Source: Symsagittifera roscoffensis
Taxonomy: Eukaryota; Xenacoelomorpha; Acoela; Convolutidae
DNA length: 64,000 nucleotides
NCBI RefSeq assembly: GCF_963678635.1
Contig: NC_087066.1
Location: 65,629,277 to 65,693,276, forward strand
Direction of reading: 5' to 3'
Shown: piece by piece, positions 57,565-64,000 of the stretch
Layout of the letters: every line of letters begins with the position of its first letter
Numbering within the stretch: position 1 is the stretch's first letter
Notes under the pieces: model-generated
Database searches by the model: none
The model's input: the letters and a program-made list of their open reading frames with translations, nothing else
Told to the model about the DNA's origin: nothing
Made by a program: the position numbers and the translations under genes

Positions 57565-58735
57565 ATAATGGCTTTAGCAGCGTTAGTTTTTGACCAAAAT
57601 TGATGGTTCACGCTCACGTTCAGAAATAGCTGCATCTCGAGATTCATCGGCAAAAATTTCTGTCGTAAGTCACCAAATGCAAGCCCGGTTTCGCGGAAAA
57701 TGTTTTCCGTCTTATACGATATTGGTCTCAAATGTCGTATATCATGATAGAGTCTGTCAGCTTTCAGCTGATTTTTTTGGTATTTTTCTTCTTTTTCAGA
57801 AACTTTGGCGCAAAGTTGTCCTCAAAATGAATCTCACTTCAGATCTGAGCAGTACTTGTTTTTTTTATTGGTTCTCAAGCACTTGAGTCTGAATTGTGAA
57901 ACGAGTAAGTTCGACTGAAAGTAACAGCAGCTTGCAAGTTTTGTAGTCAATTTACTCAAATTCGAGTTAAATGACTATACACTTTGCAGGCTGCTGTTAC
58001 TTCTTTTCTTCCTCGCTTAACTCGAGTTTACAAGAATCACCAAGATATCATAAGCTCCAATCAATTGCAATGAATTGACCATGCTTGTCAAAAGTCTTAA
58101 AATGGAAAAAAAAAGTGTGGGTCATTTAATTGCCCCAATTAATTGCAATCAATTGGCCACCATTGACATTTCCTTGGCGCTCGTTTTTAATTCAGAATTT
58201 AAGCCTATCATGAGACCAGTTAATTTTAGGTTGAGAAATTTTCCCAGCTCCCCCTGCTCGAAAAATTTATAAGAAAATTGGGAAAAACTTTCGCCGAAAA
58301 ATTCGTGATTGTTAAAATCTTTAAATATGGTAACTGCTGTCGAAGTGACGCACAACCTGACTGCTTGGCTTAATGGTTTTGTAATGGCCTCACAACTTTT
58401 TATTCGTTTTTCGTTGACTGCATAGGCAGATGTTTTTGCAACTAGAAGTGTTTACAAATCAAATCTTTAATATGAGTTTATTAAATTTCTATTGTTTTTA
58501 TCTCTTTTTTTCCCAATGATATAAATGATTTGATGCAACATACAGTGTATCAATGCCAACAACTTCATGGTGATTACATGGGTAATGTGAGCCCCTCATT
58601 TTATCACAAAACTTTATGTCAGTTGTCTTTCCGTTGTTAATACACTATGATCCATATCCTCTTAATTAAAACGCTTTCACAAAAACCTGCTCTAGCTGGG
58701 GATTTATTTATTGAAAAAATACAGTTATTGAATAA
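57565..58735. other. Spacer with one weak exon candidate
   Basis: At 57587-57664 a plus-strand stretch between GCGTTAG and GTAAGT is open (KIDGSRSRSEIAASRDSSAK). A GCTGCTGTTACTT / AAGTAACAGCAGC pair (57920-58005) forms a short inverted repeat. No gene is called. Confidence 0.35.
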
Positions 58736-58737
58736 AA

Positions 58738-58879
58738 CTGCTCGTATATCAAAGCGAAGCCCTGAATGTTCCGACTGCCTTTTAATTGGTCTCAAAAACT
58801 GTAAAGTTTGTACTCAATAGCAAATCTTAAGAGTTAAAAATCTAGATCGAATAACGAAAAAGGATTGCTAAAATCAAGG
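58738..58879 (-). mobile_element. Dual-stem-loop element cut by gap
   Basis: ACTGCTCGTATATCAAAGCG, AAGCCCTGAATGTTCCGACT and GCCTTTTAATTGGTC form the reversed 3' end. The copy runs into the N gap. Confidence 0.72.
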
Positions 58880-59079
58880 NNNNNNNNNNNNNNNNNNNNN
58901 NNNNNNNNNNNNNNNNNNNNNNNNNNNNNNNNNNNNNNNNNNNNNNNNNNNNNNNNNNNNNNNNNNNNNNNNNNNNNNNNNNNNNNNNNNNNNNNNNNNN
59001 NNNNNNNNNNNNNNNNNNNNNNNNNNNNNNNNNNNNNNNNNNNNNNNNNNNNNNNNNNNNNNNNNNNNNNNNNNNNNNN
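58880..59079. other. Assembly gap of 200 N
   Basis: A run of 200 N. The 5' LTR, gag and protease of the Ty3/gypsy element that follows are missing, either in this gap or truly absent. Confidence 0.99.
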
Positions 59080-59192
59080 GATCGGGTCACGGCTGAGATC
59101 AAAAAGTTGATTAAAAGACAAGCACATTGAAAAGTTAGAAAAGTGTACAACGGATCATTTCATTGCACCCATAGTCCTAACAGCAAAGAAAG

Positions 59193-60554
59193 ATGGGTCC
59201 TATAAAACTCGCACTGAATGCTAAACCTATGAATGCCCAAATCTGGCAAAACAAATATCAAATGCCTAATATGCATGAATTGATCGACTCGGCGGCTCAA
59301 ATTATAACTAAAGACACACCTGGGGAGGTGTGGTTTACTTCTCTTGACCTTAAATACGCTTTCAGTCAATTACCTTTATCGGAACTAACCAGTAGTCATT
59401 GTAACTTTAGTATTTTGTGCGGAGAGGCAACTGGCACATATCGATTCAAGACTGGTTTCTACGGACTGACGGACATGCCTACGGAATTTCAGAAAGCGAT
59501 GGACTGTACGTTACAAGGATTAGAGGGTGTCATATGTTACCTTGATGATATACTGGTTGTCACTAAAGGAAGAGTTGAAGACCATAATGTACTAGTTGAA
59601 AGAGTCATGAGTCGATTGGATGAAGAAGGATGGGCGTTGAAACTTAGTAAATGTGAGTTTTCAGTTAATAAACTAGTCTGGTTAGGGTACGAAATCGATG
59701 AAAACGGTTACGCCCCGAAATTCTCAAAAATAGAGGCAATCAAATCCCTGTTGCCACCCAAAACTCTTAAACAGTTAAGATCGTTTATGGGTACACTCAA
59801 TCATCTCCAACGCTTCATACCGGATTTGCACAAATACACAGTCGCATTTAGAGCTTCGCTAAAAGCGGAGAATAAGAAATCCTTTCTGTGGGGGGAAGAG
59901 CAAACTATTGCGTTTCAAAAGATCTTAAACCTCATCGCAAACATCCCTAACTTGTTTCACTACGATGCTTCGAAAGCTTCACGTCTTAAATGCGATGCCA
60001 GTCATAGCGGGCTGGGGGCCTGTTTGGAACAAGAAGTCGAGCCAAATGTTTGGGCCCCGATTGCGTTTGCTTCTAGGTTTCTAAACTCCGCGGAAATCAA
60101 GTATAGTACCAATGAGTTAGAGCTTCTGGCTATTGTATGGTCGTGCGAGCATTTCCGTACCTATTTACTTGGTACACGATTTGTTATTCTGACCGATCAT
60201 AAGGCCATCATTTCCGCCCTCAATGAAACGTATGGTAAAAAATCTTATCAGTCACGACTCTCTCGCTGGGCGGACCGCCTCATTCCGTTCGATTATCACA
60301 TTGAACATATACCCGGTTCTTCTCTAGGCATCGTCGACTATTTGTCTAGATACCCGACTTTTGAAGCACCGTTGCCATCGTCGCATGACGAATTATTCGT
60401 CATTAAATCTATTCAAGCTTTTCATAATGCTTTAAATTCGATTAGTACTCGGTCTAAACCTCAAATAGTGCCGGTGGGCATATTTCACAGTATAACGAGT
60501 TCCGACCAATCAGATCGCTTGGTGAAATTGGAGGCAACATTAGCTACCTCTTAA
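59193..60554 (+). CDS. pol: Ty3/gypsy reverse transcriptase-RNase H
   Basis: The frame encodes 453 aa. RT copies the element RNA: motif A LDLKYAF (51-57), motif B FKTGFYGLTDMPTEFQKAM, and the catalytic YLDD at 116-119, followed by LSKCEFSVNKLVWLGYEI and the thumb/connection. RNase H follows with acidic residues at KCDASHSG (Asp268), NELELLA (about Glu308) and LTDHKA (Asp335), ending HIPGSSLGIVDYLSRYP. The ATG at 59193 is not the natural start: RT sequence continues upstream in other frames. The C-terminal ~65 residues overlap, by about 95 nt, the open frame of the integrase ORF, which lies in the -1 frame. All catalytic motifs are intact. Confidence 0.93.
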   Translation: MGPIKLALNAKPMNAQIWQNKYQMPNMHELIDSAAQIITKDTPGEVWFTSLDLKYAFSQLPLSELTSSHCNFSILCGEATGTYRFKTGFYGLTDMPTEFQKAMDCTLQGLEGVICYLDDILVVTKGRVEDHNVLVERVMSRLDEEGWALKLSKCEFSVNKLVWLGYEIDENGYAPKFSKIEAIKSLLPPKTLKQLRSFMGTLNHLQRFIPDLHKYTVAFRASLKAENKKSFLWGEEQTIAFQKILNLIANIPNLFHYDASKASRLKCDASHSGLGACLEQEVEPNVWAPIAFASRFLNSAEIKYSTNELELLAIVWSCEHFRTYLLGTRFVILTDHKAIISALNETYGKKSYQSRLSRWADRLIPFDYHIEHIPGSSLGIVDYLSRYPTFEAPLPSSHDELFVIKSIQAFHNALNSISTRSKPQIVPVGIFHSITSSDQSDRLVKLEATLATS

Positions 60555-60582
60555 CTCATACAACAGACCAATCAACGTTCGA

Positions 60583-60850
60583 TTCATCTGACCAATCATA
60601 CTGTTTTAAACAGTTCAGTTCGTCGCCGCACGAGGGCCTCACAAACTGTACTCAATCTGTCAACCAATCCCAAAAGGATATGCAAATTAATCATCGTTAC
60701 TTCTCGCCACTAGAGGGCGTCAGTTCATGCTCTCAGTCAACCAGCCAATCATATTCTCGTATGCAAAAACGTGAGCATTTAACATCGCCGCGAGAGGTCG
60801 ACGTTTCATGCTCTGGTACTCTCGACCAATCACAGCACAGTATGCAAATG
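60583..60850 (+). repeat. 81-bp tandem repeat with CCAAT/octamer/CTCF-like motifs
   Basis: Three units plus a partial one lie between RNase H and integrase. CCAATC starts at 60592, 60664, 60745 and 60826. ATGCAAAT or ATGCAAAA starts at 60680, 60761 and 60842 (81 bp apart). A CCGCACGAGGGCC / CCACTAGAGGGCG / CCGCGAGAGGTCG block starts at 60626, 60707 and 60788 (81 bp apart). The middle one fits the CTCF core CCASYAGRKGGCR. 81 bp is 27 codons, so the array stays open in the integrase frame and encodes two clear 27-aa repeats starting MQ. Confidence 0.88.
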
Positions 60851-63601
60851 AGATACGCTAAACCAAAAGTTTTGGCTCAAACTCATTGTCCCCGACCTTA
60901 CAACTTAGAAATCAGTTACGATATGGATACTTCAAATAATCTCTCTCAAAATACTACTCTTAACTCTACTCTAAATAACTCTACTAATACTGTTGACTTT
61001 GTAAATACTACGGTTGAACAAACAAATCTCCTTAATTTTGTCGAGAACTTTTCTACAAGTTCCCCTAACTTTCGCACCTCCAGTCAAATAAGACCTAAGA
61101 TGTCTACAATTCGCCCTCTGGATCGCCCAAGCCGTATTGATCAAATACGTTCCCGGAACATTGCCCGACTGAGACATTCTCGAGAACGATTCGTGGTCAC
61201 TAGAGGACAGACTACGCAAAAGGCCCTCACTCAGTTCCTGGATAAGTGTCGGAGGCAGCGGTTGACAAGGCGGGCCAGAAGAGGTAATGTACTTCGAATG
61301 GGGATTAATGCTATCAACAACCACAAACCGCTAGTTACTCAGGACAAGAAGAAGGTGGTCGGATTGCCAGGACTATTCGATGTGGATCTGCTGGGAGAAC
61401 TGACAGGGGAAGACCCGTTCCTCGGACCGATGAGGACTGCAATAATTAATAAGGATGTACAATCCTTTAACAAACTGGGGACCTACATGGCCCAATTCTG
61501 GACAAAAGCGGCGGTAGTAAACAACTGTATACTGATAGACAACAAACTAGCCATTCCCGAACAGTTACGTAGTGCTATCCTGACCCGACTGCATCGATCG
61601 CAACCAGGCCAAGCAGCCATGATGGACGCATCGGAATATATTTGGTGGCCATTTCTTAACCGCCAAATTGTCAACGTTTGCGAAAAGTGCCCGGAGTGTA
61701 CTCTTTTTGGTAAGAACATCAAAACTTCTGCGACCTATAACTCAGCTAAGCCGTTACCAACTTTGTCAGCCCCGAATCAAGAATTGCAACTTGATTTCGC
61801 GGGTCCGTTGGTAGATGATAAGAAGGGGAAAATCTACATTTTAGTCGCTATAGATCGTTTTTCTAAATTTCCCTCGGTGATGTTAACTAAATCAACCAGT
61901 GCGAAAAAAATAGTCAAATTTTTGCGATCATATATTCGTAATCATGGCATACCAGAAAGCATTAGGACGGATCACGGATCTGGTTTTCATTCTGACGTCG
62001 TTAAAGAATTTTGCAAAATGAGAGGTATTAAACACATCCTCACAGCGGTGGGGGATCATCGGAGTTGTGGGCTGGTGGAGAGATCGATCCAGACCATAAA
62101 ACGGAAGTTAGGAACAGAAAATTTAGATCCTAATTTTACTAATCTGAAGTCAACTTTACAACAAATTATCGACGATATTCGAAAAACTAAGCATTCTACG
62201 TTAAAAGTATCTCCGTTTGAGTTACACTTTGGGAGGAAACCTAATACTGAGTTTTCATTAGCACGTGATAATGTTGTTCATTCCCCTACTTCAGCGCAAG
62301 GACTTGAAAGGAACCTCCTAACCCCGGAGCAACGGTCAAGCCAGGATTACAGCCGCGATAGGGCTAAAGTGGTACCCAGAGGATCCTCACACAGCCCAGA
62401 AATCCCACTTAAGTTCAAGCCACTCTTTGGCGTGGGTGAGCGTATTGCGGATAGTCAACCGTATAAAGCCCTGGAGAACCTTGCAAAAGCAGCTAACACC
62501 TGGAAGCAGTGGAAACGAAATGTGCCCCCACAGCAAGGCCAGAATCTTCTCCGTGAATTGGCGGCTCGTAATAGCGACCTTGCAAACTCGCTAAAGACGG
62601 GGATCACAAAGGGAACCCTACGCTTCTACGACAACGCCCGTGATACGTCAGCTCCAGCACTCTCGCATTCACAGAGATTGAACGTGTCGTCCTCTTCGAG
62701 GCCTAAAAGACTCTCAAAAACACGTAAATTAGAAAAATTAGTTTTACAAGATCCTCTAAGAGTCAAAATCTTTCGGAAAGTCCTTGATCGAAATTCGGGA
62801 AAGCCTCTGTTCAAATTAGCAAAAATCAAGATTACTCGTGTTACGGATCATACTTACATTACCGACAAAGGAAAAGTTTATCGGAAAAATCACATAAGCC
62901 TAAGACATAATTTTAATCTCCCTAAGATTTCAGCTACGCCTGGCACAGTGGGAGAACGTTTGCAACGACAAATTGCTCCTCGGCCTCAATCTCAACCAGC
63001 TACCACTTCAGCTACAAGGCAGTCAATTGAACCTTCGAAGGGTAAGGTGATTGACTTAACAGCAGAGTCGTCGAGCGAGGACTCATTGATCACTGGCCCC
63101 CAGCTCGATTTAGTGGAGGCACCGGTTTCAACGCCTCAAGGATTGGCTCCCGTGATCGCTGCTTCAACCACTCCGATTGTCGATCCTTCAACTCACCCTG
63201 GCTTAACATCCACTTCAGGGGCGGTAACACCACCCCAGGATCTGCAACAGACTTCAGACAAGGTCCCTCAGACTGCGACAGAAGATTCTGCGAATACTGG
63301 CAACACGGAGGTTGACAATCATACCTCTCAATCTTCAAACGAGTTTCGGTCATCTAATCGGTCTAAGAAACCAACGAGGTTTTACGGAGATCCTCTTCGC
63401 CATTCAGTTAAGAGTGTAACTGAATCGGACCCTGCGGAGTTTTCGTCACGACGACACAACGCTGATCAAACTGCTACGCCACTCGCCAGCCAAGTTACTA
63501 CGCCATTCACCCCCATTGTTCGGAAAGTGCCGTTTCCTAGGACTAAGGAGCAAATTACTCCGTTTAAGAAAACGAGATCGGAAGAGCATGATAAACTTTA
63601 A
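60680..63601 (+). CDS. pol: Ty3/gypsy integrase ORF with long C-terminal tail
   Basis: The ORF encodes 973 aa from the first ATG; the frame is open back to about 60460. Residues 1-54 are the two 27-aa repeats. Zinc-binding module: LHRSQPGQ (305-311) with CEKCPEC (334-340); the usual second His of HxxxH appears to be Gln. The integrase core has D372 (LDFAGP), D431 (RTDHGSGF) and E467 (GLVERSIQ), a D-D-35-E triad. A GPY/F-like segment (VTDHTYITDKGKVYRKNHIS) lies near 721-740. The last ~220 residues are Ser/Thr/Pro-rich and contain VIDLT followed by AESSSED (790-801), a SUMO-interacting-motif pattern. No chromodomain is recognised. It integrates the cDNA into the host genome. Confidence 0.92.
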   Translation: MQINHRYFSPLEGVSSCSQSTSQSYSRMQKREHLTSPREVDVSCSGTLDQSQHSMQMRYAKPKVLAQTHCPRPYNLEISYDMDTSNNLSQNTTLNSTLNNSTNTVDFVNTTVEQTNLLNFVENFSTSSPNFRTSSQIRPKMSTIRPLDRPSRIDQIRSRNIARLRHSRERFVVTRGQTTQKALTQFLDKCRRQRLTRRARRGNVLRMGINAINNHKPLVTQDKKKVVGLPGLFDVDLLGELTGEDPFLGPMRTAIINKDVQSFNKLGTYMAQFWTKAAVVNNCILIDNKLAIPEQLRSAILTRLHRSQPGQAAMMDASEYIWWPFLNRQIVNVCEKCPECTLFGKNIKTSATYNSAKPLPTLSAPNQELQLDFAGPLVDDKKGKIYILVAIDRFSKFPSVMLTKSTSAKKIVKFLRSYIRNHGIPESIRTDHGSGFHSDVVKEFCKMRGIKHILTAVGDHRSCGLVERSIQTIKRKLGTENLDPNFTNLKSTLQQIIDDIRKTKHSTLKVSPFELHFGRKPNTEFSLARDNVVHSPTSAQGLERNLLTPEQRSSQDYSRDRAKVVPRGSSHSPEIPLKFKPLFGVGERIADSQPYKALENLAKAANTWKQWKRNVPPQQGQNLLRELAARNSDLANSLKTGITKGTLRFYDNARDTSAPALSHSQRLNVSSSSRPKRLSKTRKLEKLVLQDPLRVKIFRKVLDRNSGKPLFKLAKIKITRVTDHTYITDKGKVYRKNHISLRHNFNLPKISATPGTVGERLQRQIAPRPQSQPATTSATRQSIEPSKGKVIDLTAESSSEDSLITGPQLDLVEAPVSTPQGLAPVIAASTTPIVDPSTHPGLTSTSGAVTPPQDLQQTSDKVPQTATEDSANTGNTEVDNHTSQSSNEFRSSNRSKKPTRFYGDPLRHSVKSVTESDPAEFSSRRHNADQTATPLASQVTTPFTPIVRKVPFPRTKEQITPFKKTRSEEHDKL

Positions 63602-63721
63602 AAACTTTGTAAACTCTGCCATACTAGTCTATTGACTAGGTTATCTCTTACCCATTCCGGTGCTTATTTTCTCTCATCTTCCTGCCTGATCCAAAATTTA
63701 TACTAAGATAAATTTTTTTCT

Positions 63722-63732
63722 AGAGGGGGAAG
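63722..63732 (+). promoter_or_regulatory. Polypurine tract
   Basis: AGAGGGGGAAG immediately precedes the LTR start TGTCATGAGG, the expected place for plus-strand priming in LTR retrotransposons. Confidence 0.85.
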
Positions 63733-64000
63733 TGTCATGAGGCGACCTTCGGTACCTCATTATATTCTATTTACTTATGTACTGTCTTATCTAACTATAT
63801 CTTATTTATTTACTTATAGTGCAGTAAATTGATTCAAGGACAAATCTCACCAGCCAATTCGTTTGTCACTTGAGTTTTGGAAGCGGTCACTTGCGAGAGC
63901 CTTAAGTGTGAATTCAAGTCAGAAAACATTATACCTTTAAAACTATACATTCAATTCTGGATTCGATAATCATTTATTCGTTACTTTATTCTATCTATAT
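63733..64000 (+). repeat. 3' LTR start of Ty3/gypsy element
   Basis: It begins TGTCATGAGGCGACC right after the polypurine tract and continues past the window edge; TG is the canonical LTR start. No second copy is present in the window to measure its length or age. Confidence 0.8.

Larger units (their letters stand above)
59081..64000 (+). mobile_element. Ty3/gypsy LTR retrotransposon, 5'-truncated here
   Basis: Reverse transcriptase, RNase H and integrase occur in gypsy order, followed by a polypurine tract and an LTR start. RT precedes integrase, which separates it from Ty1/copia. Left of 59081 there is only gap. The first RT codons (59095-59198; HIEKLEKCTTDHFIAPIV is readable) are displaced from the main frame by two single-base shifts, near 59116-59122 and 59196-59203. 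These may be mutations or assembly errors beside the gap. The right end leaves the window inside the LTR. Confidence 0.95.

Noticed and set aside
57587-57664. 78-nt plus-strand exon-like stretch ending at GTAAGT
   Set aside because: Polar, protein-like frame with a good donor, but isolated and with a weak acceptor.
1-64000. CRISPR arrays, operons, bacterial promoters or riboswitches
   Set aside because: No regular short repeats with unique spacers and no polycistronic gene layout; the window is eukaryotic.

Overview
The window reads as a gene-poor, strongly AT-rich stretch of an invertebrate metazoan genome. Evidence for this is spliced, protein-like exons with GT..AG (one GC..AG) borders, a class A GPCR first exon, tRNA-derived SINEs, BEL/Pao and Ty3/gypsy retrotransposons, hAT transposase debris and many non-autonomous elements. 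Three putative introns are very short (51, 54 and 59 nt). A small-intron lineage such as a larvacean-type tunicate would fit, but the species cannot be named from sequence alone. There are two 200-N assembly gaps (37756-37955 and 58880-59079).

Layout. 0-6 kb: a ~960 bp palindrome, two old copies of an interspersed element, and a few short minus-strand coding-like exons, including a two-exon cysteine-containing gene at 4.7-5.4 kb. 6-12.2 kb: a duplicated block holding a SINE and a 30-bp minisatellite, a foldback element at 9.6 kb, and a minus-strand hAT transposase end split by a 370-bp MITE with its target duplication. 12.7-13.5 kb: the best complete host-gene candidate, with a TATA box, three exons and two tiny introns, predicting 204 aa of unknown function. 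16-19 kb: small MITEs. 19.7-23.1 kb (perhaps to 26.5 kb): a decayed minus-strand BEL/Pao element. 28-58 kb: mostly copies of a ~530-bp element family with stem-loops at both ends, plus hAT MITEs, palindromes, a >1.3 kb (ATGT)n tract and tandem repeats. The GPCR first exon sits at 33.2 kb and its next exon is not visible. 59-64 kb: the pol region and the start of the 3' LTR of a Ty3/gypsy element.

The most interesting items are three. (1) The dual-stem-loop family, which resembles non-autonomous Helentron-type rolling-circle elements; it includes one copy nested inside another and head-to-head pairs. (2) An 81-bp in-frame tandem repeat in the Ty3 element, between RNase H and integrase, in which each unit combines CCAAT-, octamer- and CTCF-like motifs. 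(3) A consensus-like SUMO-interacting motif in the tail of the same integrase ORF. Host genes here are sparse and do not form a visible pathway; most of the sequence is explained by nested transposable elements.
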